Source of the DNA: JBFKUL01 sp041635755
Lineage (GTDB): Bacteria > Pseudomonadota > Gammaproteobacteria > Burkholderiales > SG8-39
Direction: 5' to 3'
Assembly: GCA_041635755.1 (NCBI GenBank)
Contig: JBFKUL010000094.1
Span: forward strand, 1 to 9,833
DNA length: 9,833 nucleotides
Shown one piece after another: positions 1 through 6,338 of this stretch. The position numbers and the translations under genes were made by a program. The notes beneath the pieces were generated by a model. That model was not told the DNA's origin. It saw only the letters and a list, made by a program, of their open reading frames with translations, and searched no databases. Each line of letters starts with the position of its first letter. The stretch's first letter is position 1.

Positions 1-548
1 GCCGCGGGTTTCAGTGCGCCGAGGAACGCGTCAATGTCAAAAGCCGCGAACTCAGCCAGCCAGCCGCGTGGCGCGATGCCGGCGAGGTTGCGCTGCAGCG
101 CCGTGTAGAACGATACCCCGAGGGCTCGACACAACGCGTCGAGCAGCGCACGGTCGATGAGCGCCGGGCCGTAGCTCGAGACCAGGCTGTTCAGATTCTG
201 GCTCGCGCCCTCGGCGATCTGCGTGGAATAGTGCGCGCGGAAATGGCCAAAGGCGCTGCTCGGCTTCCCGGACAGATACGCCTCCCGCGCAAGGCGCAGC
301 GCCGCACGCAGCTGCTCGAAGTTGTCGTCGTTCGACAGCGCCGGATCTTTGTCGAACCACTTGGGCGCGAGCAGCTCCGCCGCCCCGCCTTCGGCCTCGC
401 GCCCGTCCTCGGTGCGGATGCGCGCACGCACGAACGCCTGCGGCGACTCCGTGAGCGTCACGACGCCGAAGCGAAAAGGCATGCGCAAACGTACGTCGCG
501 CTCGAACAGCTCGATCGACACGACCCTGAACTGGGGAGCGGTGGCCAT
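1..548 (-). CDS. Enolase-superfamily (mandelate racemase/muconate lactonizing type) protein, N-terminal part
   Basis: An open frame runs from an ATG at 548 to the window edge with no stop (182 codons), so only the N-terminal part is seen. The fold signature is that of the enolase-superfamily capping domain. A first strand (VVSIELFERDVRLRMPF) is followed by FRFGVVTLTESPQAFVRARI, then a Gly/Glu-rich turn, and at about residues 137-156 a helix YGPALIDRALLDALCRALG, which resembles the 'alDmALwDlkGKalG' segment of the family. The catalytic Lys and acidic metal ligands of the barrel would lie beyond the edge, so the reaction cannot be assigned; family members are dehydratases, racemases and cycloisomerases. 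The start is not backed by a visible Shine-Dalgarno sequence. The only upstream in-frame alternative is a TTG near 602. A palindromic operator lies 11 nt upstream of the ATG, so the gene probably has its own regulated promoter. A role in the same catabolic pathway as the rest of the cluster is inferred from that operator. Confidence 0.75.
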   Translation of the reverse strand, partial: MATAPQFRVVSIELFERDVRLRMPFRFGVVTLTESPQAFVRARIRTEDGREAEGGAAELLAPKWFDKDPALSNDDNFEQLRAALRLAREAYLSGKPSSAFGHFRAHYSTQIAEGASQNLNSLVSSYGPALIDRALLDALCRALGVSFYTALQRNLAGIAPRGWLAEFAAFDIDAFLGALKPA

Positions 549-558
549 CGGGGAATTT

Positions 559-574
559 GTAACCGGACGGTTAA
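559..574. promoter_or_regulatory. Palindromic operator (probable TetR-family site), copy 2
   Basis: The sequence GTAACCGGACGGTTAA contains the 14-bp inverted repeat TAACCG-GA-CGGTTA (560-573), with arms perfectly complementary. It matches the site at 7967-7982 at 15 of 16 positions; the single change is in the central spacer. On the minus strand it lies between a candidate -10 box and the ATG of the enolase-superfamily gene at 548, which is the classic place for a repressor to block initiation. That the TetR protein encoded at 1877-2533 is the ligand is inference from proximity and from TetR family habits. Confidence 0.7.
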
Positions 575-602
575 GTCTCGCCGTCGACCGGGCCGGCGTC
601 AA
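574..602 (-). promoter_or_regulatory. Candidate sigma70-type promoter for the enolase-superfamily gene
   Basis: On the minus strand TTGACG (602 to 597, five of six matches to the -35 consensus) is followed after 17 nt by GAGACT (579 to 574, a weak -10 with three matches). Initiation would fall inside the palindrome at 560-573, consistent with repression by occlusion. The -10 is poor, so the exact position is uncertain. Confidence 0.35.
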
Positions 603-626
603 CCCGGAATTTCGCGCCCGCGAGAA

Positions 627-959
627 TCACACCTGCCGCGGCGCAAACATGATGATCGCCATGCCCGCGATCGCGACCGCACCGCCGAGAAGGTCCCATT
701 GCGACGGACGCACGCCGTCGGCCAGCCAAAGCCACAAGATCGCGGTGGCGACGTACACTCCACCGTAGGCTGCGTAGACGCGCCCCGCGGCGGTTGGATG
801 CAGCGTCAATAGCCAAACGAAGATGGCAAGCGCGGCGGCGGCGGGCAGCAGCAACCAGGCCGGTGCGCCCTTCTTCAACCACAGGTAGGGCAGATAGCAG
901 CCGACGATCTCGGCAATCGCCGTGGCCACAAATAAGCCGAAGGTCTTGAGCTCGAACAT
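627..959 (-). CDS. YnfA/UPF0060 family small integral membrane protein
   Basis: A 110-residue protein with four hydrophobic segments (roughly residues 6-27, 34-53, 61-80 and 88-106), the length and topology of the YnfA/UPF0060 family. Recognisable family stretches are AEIVGCYLPYLWLKKG near the N-terminus and HPTAAGRVYAAYGGVYVA around residues 54-71. It acts in the inner membrane. The family resembles small multidrug resistance (SMR) transporters in size, but its role is poorly defined. The ATG at 959 is chosen because the protein then has the family's usual length and N-terminus, and GGAG lies 7 nt upstream; the frame extends to an ATG at 1010 that would add 17 non-hydrophobic residues. It lies between the operon and the enolase-superfamily gene, on the same strand, 63 nt after the TIM-barrel gene. 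Nothing ties it to the catabolic set, and it may be a bystander. Confidence 0.9.
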   Translation of the reverse strand: MFELKTFGLFVATAIAEIVGCYLPYLWLKKGAPAWLLLPAAAALAIFVWLLTLHPTAAGRVYAAYGGVYVATAILWLWLADGVRPSQWDLLGGAVAIAGMAIIMFAPRQV

Positions 960-1022
960 GTGGGCGCTCCGATGCGGCGGGCGGCGCGGCCCGACCCGCC
1001 GGTTGCACACCGAGGTGCCACT

Positions 1023-1871
1023 TTACGCCCGGGCGTTGCGCTCCTGCAGCGCCTCGAGAATGCCGCGGAGGTAGCCGATCGCCCGCGCTGCCGCGCTCGG
1101 GCCGTCGGGAACGTAGTCAAAGGGCTCGACCGCGACATCGCCGCGGTAACCGTGCCGGGTGAGCGCCGCGAAAAGCGGCGCGAAGGTCTGCTCACCCTGC
1201 CCCGGGCCGCGGCGATTGCGGTCGTTCACCTGGACATGCGCGATCACGCCCTTGGGCAGCCAGTTCTCCACCAGCGCCGCGAGGGGCACGCTTTCCATTC
1301 GTCCCGCAGCGCTGCAATCGAGCATCGAGCGCGCCGCCGGGTTGTCGATCTCGGCGACGAGCTGGGCGGCTTCCGCCAGCGTATTGACGAGCGGCGTCTG
1401 GTCCGACCCGAGCGGCTCGATGCAGTAGATGAGGCCCGCCTTGTTCGCATGCTCGGCCGCCTTTGCGAAGCAGTCGCGCGCGCGCGCGAGGGCCGCCTCG
1501 CGGGTCTCGCCCGCCTCAATGCGGCGTTGCTGCGGCGAGCCGTGCACCAGGTAACGCCCGCCGAGCTCGGCGCAAAGGTCGACCAGCGCCAGCATCACAT
1601 CGACGGTGCGCCGGCGCACCGCCTCGTCACGCGCGCTGATCGAGAGACCCGCCGGCTTGACCAGCAGCCAATGCAGGCCGGTGACCGCAACACCTGCGTC
1701 CTGCGCCGCGCTGCGCGCCGCCGCGATCTGCGCGCGGCCCATCCGATGCGGCTCCTCGGAGAGCGTGTATGGTGCGACTTCGAGCCCGTCGTAGCCCAGC
1801 TTGGCGGCATACTCGCACTGTGCCGGGAACGGCATCGGCGAGATCACCTCGTTGCACAGGGCGATGCGCAT
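1023..1871 (-). CDS. Sugar phosphate isomerase/epimerase-like TIM barrel (AP endonuclease 2 superfamily)
   Basis: A 282-residue protein of the xylose-isomerase-like TIM barrel family (PF01261 type), the size of hydroxypyruvate isomerases and D-tagatose 3-epimerase-like enzymes. It begins with a beta strand (MRIALCNEV), followed by LGYDGLEVAPYTL. The four expected divalent-metal ligands can be placed: Glu152 (YCIEPLG), Asp185 (SMLDCSAAG), His212 (IAHVQVND) and Glu249 (DVAVEPFDY). The His that follows the Asp in many epimerases (Asp-x-x-His) is Ala188 here, so the substrate or chemistry may differ. The enzyme is expected to be cytoplasmic and to interconvert keto/aldo sugars or related hydroxy acids, but the substrate is unknown. 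The start at 1871 lies 5 nt after the TetR stop codon, with a weak GGAAA upstream, so the two genes are almost certainly cotranscribed. It is the last gene of the compact operon. Confidence 0.88.
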   Translation of the reverse strand: MRIALCNEVISPMPFPAQCEYAAKLGYDGLEVAPYTLSEEPHRMGRAQIAAARSAAQDAGVAVTGLHWLLVKPAGLSISARDEAVRRRTVDVMLALVDLCAELGGRYLVHGSPQQRRIEAGETREAALARARDCFAKAAEHANKAGLIYCIEPLGSDQTPLVNTLAEAAQLVAEIDNPAARSMLDCSAAGRMESVPLAALVENWLPKGVIAHVQVNDRNRRGPGQGEQTFAPLFAALTRHGYRGDVAVEPFDYVPDGPSAAARAIGYLRGILEALQERNARA

Positions 1872-1876
1872 GCCGG

Positions 1877-2533
1877 CTATTTCCGGACCGCGTTGAGGAT
1901 CATCTCGGCATTGTGCCGCGCGCGCTCGGCGAGCGCGCGCGGCGCCATCAGATCGCGCGCAAAGATCTGGGAAAGCGTATAGCGGTTGCTGAGATAGAAA
2001 TAGCCCTCGCCCGCGATCGAGATGTAGAGCTGCACCGGGTCGAGCCCCTTGCGGAACACGCCGTCGCGCTCGCCGCGTCGCAGGATCCCGGCGAGCGTGT
2101 GCACCAGCGGCGAGTGCATCTCGCGCACGCGCTTCGACTTCCTCACGTGACGCCCCTTGTGCAGATTCTCGCTGTTGAGAAAGGTGAGGAATTCCGGGTG
2201 CTGGAGAAAGTACTCCCAGGTGAATTGCACCAGCCGCCCGAGCGCCTCGACCGGGGCGAGGTGCTCCAGTTCGAGCCCGCGTTCGGCACTGCGGATGTGC
2301 GCGTAGCGCTCCTCAAGCGCGGCGAGGAACAGGTCCTCCTTCGAGCCGAAGTAGTAGTACAGCATGCGCTTGTTGGCACCGGCGCGCGCCGCAATGCGAT
2401 CCACTCGGGCGCCGCCCAGGCCGAAGCGCGAGAACTCCACCGTTGCCGCGTTGAGAATGCGCTGGCGCGTGCGATCCGGATCGCGGCTGGCGCCGTTGCC
2501 GCCTGCTATGGAGCGCTTTGCCGTATTTTTCAT
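1877..2533 (-). CDS. TetR/AcrR family transcriptional regulator
   Basis: A 218-residue one-component repressor. The N-terminal DNA-binding domain shows the TetR pattern: RTRQRILNAATVEFSRFG (residues 21-38) followed by a helix-turn-helix around RVDRIAARAGANKRMLYYYF (43-62) and GSKEDLF. The remaining residues form the helical ligand-binding and dimer domain, which differs between family members, so the inducer cannot be read from sequence. The start at 2533 is preferred because GAGAGG lies 9 nt upstream. An ATG at 2587 in the same frame would add 18 residues and lie 9 nt from the preceding stop, but it has no clear ribosome site. The gene sits seventh in the operon, between the aldolase-like gene and the isomerase-like gene. 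If it binds the palindrome at 7967-7982, it controls its own operon; the matching site at 559-574 would add the enolase-superfamily gene to the regulon. Confidence 0.93.
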   Translation of the reverse strand: MKNTAKRSIAGGNGASRDPDRTRQRILNAATVEFSRFGLGGARVDRIAARAGANKRMLYYYFGSKEDLFLAALEERYAHIRSAERGLELEHLAPVEALGRLVQFTWEYFLQHPEFLTFLNSENLHKGRHVRKSKRVREMHSPLVHTLAGILRRGERDGVFRKGLDPVQLYISIAGEGYFYLSNRYTLSQIFARDLMAPRALAERARHNAEMILNAVRK

Positions 2534-2542
2534 TATGTTTGC

Positions 2543-2548
2543 CCTCTC
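2543..2548 (-). promoter_or_regulatory. Ribosome binding site deciding the TetR start
   Basis: On the minus strand GAGAGG lies 9 nt before the ATG at 2533. The upstream in-frame ATG at 2587 has no comparable purine-rich site, so the shorter protein is preferred. Confidence 0.5.
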
Positions 2549-2596
2549 AGGGCGCGATGATGCCGTGCGCTTCTGGGCGACGTCCATTGTGCGAGC

Positions 2597-3658
2597 TCAT
2601 GCCAGCCAGCGCTCCAGATTGACCCGGACGAACTCGTCGTCGTTCAGCTCCGGGTATGCGCCGTAGACGCGGTCGATCTCCTCGGCCTGTCCTGGCGAGA
2701 GCGTCTCTTTGGGATCGAGGCACCAGGTACCTTCGAGCAGGCCTTGCCGGCGCAGCACCTCGTGGCAGCCGGGAATGCAGCCGGCGAAATCGTGCGCCAC
2801 GTCGAAAAAGGCGCTGTTCGAGTCGGTGACGCGTGCATCGAGGGCGATCAGCGCCGCGTCCACCCGCTTCGACTCGACCGCCTGCTGGATGCGCTCGAAG
2901 AGCTCGACCGCACGCTTGGTCCAAACGCTCCAATGCCCGAGCAGCCCGCCCCTGATGCGCAGCGTGACCTCCTTGCGATCGCGCATCAGCGAGAAAGGCG
3001 TGACCAGGTCGAGCACGATGTGATCGTCGTTGCCGGTGTACAACGTAACCCGGTCCTCCGCGCGCGCCTCCAGCACCCCACGCAACACGTCGAGCGTGCG
3101 GTAGCGGTTGAACGGCGCGATCTTTACCGCGACCACGTTGTCGATGGCGGCAAACGCGCGCCAGAACGCCGCCGGGAGCTCGGGTCCGCCCACCGCCTTC
3201 TGCAGGTAGAACCCCACCAGCGGCATCTCGCGCGCCACGGCGGCGCAATGCGTCACCAGCTCCTGGAGGCTCGCCGCGCTCATTGGCGCGAGCGACAGCA
3301 GGCCGGCCGAGTAGCCGAGATCGCGCGCGAGCGCGGCCTCCTTTCTCGCCTGCTCGGTGCGCCCGGAGAGCCCGGCGATCATCACCAGCGGACGCTTCGC
3401 CCAGCGCTGCGCTTCCTCCATGGCGATCCTGAGCACCGGCTCGTAGAGCCCCACCTCGCGGATGGCGAATTGCGTGGCGTGCACCCCGACCGCGAGTCCA
3501 CCCGCGCCGGCGTCGAGGTAATAGCGCGCGAGCGCGCGCTGGCGGCGCTCGTCGAGCCTTCGGCCTGCGTCGAGCGCAAGCGGGTGCGCGGGGATCACCG
3601 TGCCGCGGCGAAGCAGTGCGAGCACGTCCGAGGGCAGCTGGGTCCAGTGCATCGCCAT
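2597..3658 (-). CDS. Dihydrodipicolinate synthase/KDG aldolase family lyase
   Basis: A 353-residue Schiff-base (class I) lyase of the DHDPS/N-acetylneuraminate lyase family. The N-terminal strand GTVIPAHPLALD and the segment GAGGLAVGVHATQF correspond to the family's first strand and its G-T-T-G-E-like region. Tyr151 (VGFYLQKAVGG) and Lys179 (VVAVKIAPFNR) match the catalytic Tyr and the Schiff-base Lys. Members cleave or form C-C bonds with pyruvate or 2-keto-3-deoxy acids. With about 350 residues it is longer than the usual 290-300, the excess being at the C-terminus (from roughly residue 290), and the G-T-T-G-E motif is degenerate; a housekeeping lysine role (dapA) is therefore unlikely and a catabolic aldolase or dehydratase is more probable. 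The start at 3658 is set by GAGGAA four nt upstream, overlapping the stop of the acetyltransferase gene (TGAGGAAGAACATG). An ATG two codons later, at 3652, is an alternative. The longer open frame starting at 3949 would run through the acetyltransferase gene and is not real. Confidence 0.9.
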   Translation of the reverse strand: MAMHWTQLPSDVLALLRRGTVIPAHPLALDAGRRLDERRQRALARYYLDAGAGGLAVGVHATQFAIREVGLYEPVLRIAMEEAQRWAKRPLVMIAGLSGRTEQARKEAALARDLGYSAGLLSLAPMSAASLQELVTHCAAVAREMPLVGFYLQKAVGGPELPAAFWRAFAAIDNVVAVKIAPFNRYRTLDVLRGVLEARAEDRVTLYTGNDDHIVLDLVTPFSLMRDRKEVTLRIRGGLLGHWSVWTKRAVELFERIQQAVESKRVDAALIALDARVTDSNSAFFDVAHDFAGCIPGCHEVLRRQGLLEGTWCLDPKETLSPGQAEEIDRVYGAYPELNDDEFVRVNLERWLA

Positions 3659-3666
3659 GTTCTTCC

Positions 3667-4527
3667 TCAGCCCAGCTCCGGACCGGCGATCGCCATGCAG
3701 CGCCGCGAGTCGCCGAACAGCTCGTCCCGCCCGAGCGCCATGCGCGTATAAGGCCGCTCTTTCTCGAAACCGTGCGCGGCGAGCCAGCGGGCAAGCTCGC
3801 CATGGCGATCGAGCGCGTCGACGATCAGCGGCGAAGGCAGCCGCGCCGACGCATAGGCGGCAAGCGCCACGGCGCTCGTTTCGTTCTCGGCGACGATTGG
3901 TCCCATCTGGATCGCGATGCGCCCTTCGCGCCCCAGCAAAAAGCCGCACAGGCGCCCGTTGTTCTCGGCCACGCAGGCGAAATCCCGGGAGCGCGCGCGC
4001 AGCCGCTCGAGCAGTGGCGCGCGATCACAACCGAACGCCTGCGCATCCAGCGCGAGCAGCTCGGGCCAATCGCGCGCGGCAAGCGCGCGCACACCCGTTG
4101 CGGTGGACGCCGACGGCGCGACCGTTCTCCGCCAGCGGGTCATTGCCCAGCCGTCGCGAAAGCCGAGTGGCTTGTACACCTCCCGGCCGGCCGGCGTAGC
4201 GTCAAGCACCGGCACCATGCCGGCCTCGCACAACGTCCGAATGCAACGCTCGAGCAGGCGCGTGGCGATGCCGCGGCGACGAAAATCCTTCGCCACCAGC
4301 ACCATGCTGACCCAGCCAAAGCCGCTCGGATAGGGCAGTGTCGCCGCGGTAGCCGCCAGGCGGCCGTCGCCGGTCTTGACCGCGAAGCCGCGCCCGAGCT
4401 CGAGAAAGATGCGCCAGTCACTGCGGTTCTGGTTCCAGCCAGCCTCGCTCACCAGCGCGTTCGCCCGCCCGAGGTCGGCGACTTCGAGCGCGGCTTCGAC
4501 CAGCGCTTCGCTGTCAGTACTTGCCAT
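3667..4527 (-). CDS. Tandem GNAT-family N-acetyltransferase (YitH-like C-terminal domain)
   Basis: A 286-residue protein with two acetyltransferase-like halves. The N-terminal half (about 15-130) carries the acetyl-CoA motif: VSMVLVAKDFRRRGIATRLL, where R83-x-x-G86-x-A88 is the pyrophosphate-binding Q/RxxGxG/A signature. It ends in a VYKPLGF strand typical of GNAT folds. The C-terminal half (about 145-286) has RDFACVAENNGRLCGFLLGR and a tail HGFEKERPYTRMALGRDELFG that ends IAGPELG, as in two-domain GNAT proteins with a YitH-type second domain. The acetyl acceptor is unknown. It would act in the cytoplasm. The ATG at 4527 lies inside the epimerase gene, whose stop overlaps it by 14 nt, and the aldolase-like gene starts 8 nt after its own stop, so it is locked into the operon. 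Its placement suggests acetylation of a pathway intermediate or an amine product, but this is inference. Confidence 0.88.
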   Translation of the reverse strand: MASTDSEALVEAALEVADLGRANALVSEAGWNQNRSDWRIFLELGRGFAVKTGDGRLAATAATLPYPSGFGWVSMVLVAKDFRRRGIATRLLERCIRTLCEAGMVPVLDATPAGREVYKPLGFRDGWAMTRWRRTVAPSASTATGVRALAARDWPELLALDAQAFGCDRAPLLERLRARSRDFACVAENNGRLCGFLLGREGRIAIQMGPIVAENETSAVALAAYASARLPSPLIVDALDRHGELARWLAAHGFEKERPYTRMALGRDELFGDSRRCMAIAGPELG

Positions 4528-5560
4528 CGCGCGTCTCGAAGTGCGTTTCCTTGCCGAGGCTTGGCCCGCCGCGCGAGAGCCAATCTGCGGTCCAGTCGAT
4601 CATCTTTTCCAGCGGTACGCGCGGCGCGCCGAACAGGCGCTGCGCCTCGCTCGTATCGATCAGCCACGCCGTACCGGCCTCGCTGCCCTTCAACTTCGCG
4701 GGCTTGCCGAAGCGCTTGCCGAATTCGCCGGCGAGCCAGCGCACGTTGGTGTTCTCCGGCCCCGTGACGTTCAGCGCGCTCGTAGGCGTCGTGCAATGCG
4801 CAAGCAGGCGTAGCGCCTGCTCGTTGGCGTCGCCCTGCCAGATGACGTTGACGTGTCCCATGGTGACGTCGAGCGTACGACCCGCGAGCACCGCCGAACC
4901 GACGTCATGCAGCACGCCGTAGCGCATGTCGATGGCATAGGAAAGGCGCACCAGCCGCCCCTGCGTGCCCCACCTGCGCGAGCCGTAGAGGAACATCTGC
5001 TCGCGCCCGACGCAGGAGTTGGCATAGTCGCCGGCCGGCGGCTCGGTGCGGGTGGACTCGCTCGCGCCCGGGCCCTTCACGTCGACATACGGATACACGC
5101 AGGCAGTCGAGAAAGCGACGATGCGCGATTTCTGGAATGTTTCAGCGACCATCAGCGGCACGCCGGTGTTCATCGCCCAGGTGAACGAGGCATCGCCGGC
5201 CGCGCCGAACTTGTAGCCTGCCATGAACACCACGTTCGGCACGCGCGGTAGACGCTCGAGCGCGTCGCGCTCGAGCAGGTCGCAGGCGATGCACTCGATC
5301 CCCTGGGCTTCGAGCTTCTGGCGCAATCCGGCCTCGGTGAAGCGCGCAACGCCGACCACGCGCTTCGCTGGTGCGGCGCGCTTTGCCAGGCGTGCAAGGG
5401 TTGGGCCCATCTTGCCGCCGACCCCGAGAATCATCACGTCACCCGCTACGCGCGCGAGCTCCGCCTCGAGCGCCTTGCTCGGCGAAGTCATGAACGCCTC
5501 GAGCGCTTCGACATCGGCGAAGCGCTCGGGGAGCACGGCGGCGGCTTGCTCGCGCGTCAT
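4514..5560 (-). CDS. Atypical NAD-dependent epimerase/dehydratase (extended SDR-like), YxxxC at active site
   Basis: A 348-residue Rossmann-fold protein. After about 40 extra N-terminal residues comes VMILGVGGKMGPTLARLAKR, in which G46-x-x-G49-x-x-G52 is the extended-SDR dinucleotide-binding motif. ACDLLERDALERLP (92-105) is the acidic strand after the second Rossmann unit, and VVFMAGYKFG (110-119) replaces the usual NNAG-like strand. The catalytic Ser region is VAFSTACVYP (148-157). The active-site Tyr lies in GDYANSCVGRE. Tyr179 is kept, but the residue four further on, normally Lys, is Cys183; the DNA reads TGC there. The protein therefore may not perform standard SDR redox chemistry, or may form a subgroup with another proton relay. 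The substrate is unknown; a sugar, sugar-acid or cyclitol derivative is plausible from the neighbouring aldolase-like and isomerase-like genes. It starts 13 nt after the ATPase stop without a strong ribosome site and overlaps the acetyltransferase gene by 14 nt. Confidence 0.88.
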   Translation of the reverse strand: MTREQAAAVLPERFADVEALEAFMTSPSKALEAELARVAGDVMILGVGGKMGPTLARLAKRAAPAKRVVGVARFTEAGLRQKLEAQGIECIACDLLERDALERLPRVPNVVFMAGYKFGAAGDASFTWAMNTGVPLMVAETFQKSRIVAFSTACVYPYVDVKGPGASESTRTEPPAGDYANSCVGREQMFLYGSRRWGTQGRLVRLSYAIDMRYGVLHDVGSAVLAGRTLDVTMGHVNVIWQGDANEQALRLLAHCTTPTSALNVTGPENTNVRWLAGEFGKRFGKPAKLKGSEAGTAWLIDTSEAQRLFGAPRVPLEKMIDWTADWLSRGGPSLGKETHFETRDGKY

Positions 5561-5573
5561 CCGGTCGGGACCG

Positions 5574-6338
5574 CTATTCCATGCCGAGCAGTTTGTAGAT
5601 CCTGCGGGTGTACTCGCCGAAGGCCTCGTGCGTTTTCATGTCCAGGGTCCTCGGATGGGGCAGGCGGATCTCGATATTGTCGGCCATCCGCGCCGGGCCT
5701 GCGGTGAGCACCACCACGCGGGAGCCCAGGAACACCGCCTCCGAGATACCGTGCGTAACAAAGAGGATGGTCTTCTTCGACTCCTTCCAGATGCGCAGGA
5801 GCTCCAGGTTCATCTTCTCGCGCGTGAGCGCATCGAGCGCTCCGAAGGGTTCGTCCATCAGCACCAGCTTCGGATCGTGCACCAGCGCTCGCGCAATCGC
5901 CGCGCGCTGCTGCATCCCGCCGGAGAGCTCGTAGGGGTACTTGTGCTCGAAGCCCGTGAGCCCGACGAGCGCGAGCAAGCCCATGGCGCGCTCGCGCGAC
6001 TCGGCCACCGGCAGCCCCAGGATCTCCGCGGGCAGCAGCACGTTCTCCAGGATACGGCGCCACTTCAGCAGCAGCGGCGCCTGGAACACCATGCCCACAT
6101 CGCGCGCCGGATTGAACGCGTGCGTGCTCGAGCCGATCCTCACCTCGCCCGCGTCGTGCGGGTGCAGCCCGGCGAGGATCTTCAGCAGCGTCGACTTGCC
6201 GCAGCCCGAAGGCCCCACCAGCGAGACCAGCTCCCCGGGCATCACGTCAAAGCTCGCGTCGGAGATCGCGAGGAACGCCTCGCGCCCCTTGCGGTAGACC
6301 TTCTTCACCCCCGACAACCGGATGAACGGCTCGGTCAT
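5574..6338 (-). CDS. ABC transporter ATP-binding protein (nitrate/sulfonate/taurine/pyrimidine type)
   Basis: A 254-residue ABC ATPase with every core motif: Walker A GPSGCGKST (42-50), Q-loop MVFQAPLLLKW with Gln86, signature LSGGMQQR (138-145), Walker B LVLMDEP with catalytic Glu163, D-loop GALD (166-169) and switch His196 in FVTHGISEA. The sequence and length are those of the SsuB/TauB/ThiZ group, which powers import of small anionic or heterocyclic compounds. It sits on the cytoplasmic face, bound to the permease encoded just upstream. The ATG at 6338 overlaps the permease stop as TGATG, so translation is probably coupled; no strong separate ribosome site is seen. A much longer open frame exists upstream on this strand, but it runs antiparallel to no known domain and overlaps the permease gene in another frame. 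Which substrate is imported cannot be told from the ATPase. Confidence 0.97.
   Translation of the reverse strand: MTEPFIRLSGVKKVYRKGREAFLAISDASFDVMPGELVSLVGPSGCGKSTLLKILAGLHPHDAGEVRIGSSTHAFNPARDVGMVFQAPLLLKWRRILENVLLPAEILGLPVAESRERAMGLLALVGLTGFEHKYPYELSGGMQQRAAIARALVHDPKLVLMDEPFGALDALTREKMNLELLRIWKESKKTILFVTHGISEAVFLGSRVVVLTAGPARMADNIEIRLPHPRTLDMKTHEAFGEYTRRIYKLLGME

Noticed and set aside
975..1001. GC-rich inverted repeat (CGGCGGG / CCCGCCG, 13-nt loop) after the isomerase-like gene, considered as a terminator
   Set aside because: No run of T follows on either strand, and such stems are common by chance in DNA of this composition.
1145..1160. TAACCG half-site followed by TGCCGGGT inside the isomerase-like gene as a third operator
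   Set aside because: Only one arm matches; the second arm differs from CGGTTA and the site is deep inside a coding region.
2547..3803. 418-codon minus-strand frame overlapping the lyase gene in a different phase
   Set aside because: The frame used for the lyase has the catalytic Tyr and Lys and a good ribosome site. This one is Arg/Ala/Gly-rich with no domain.
3616..4767. 383-codon open frame on the plus strand opposite the acetyltransferase gene
   Set aside because: It is Arg/Ala-rich, has no family features and lies opposite a clear GNAT gene.
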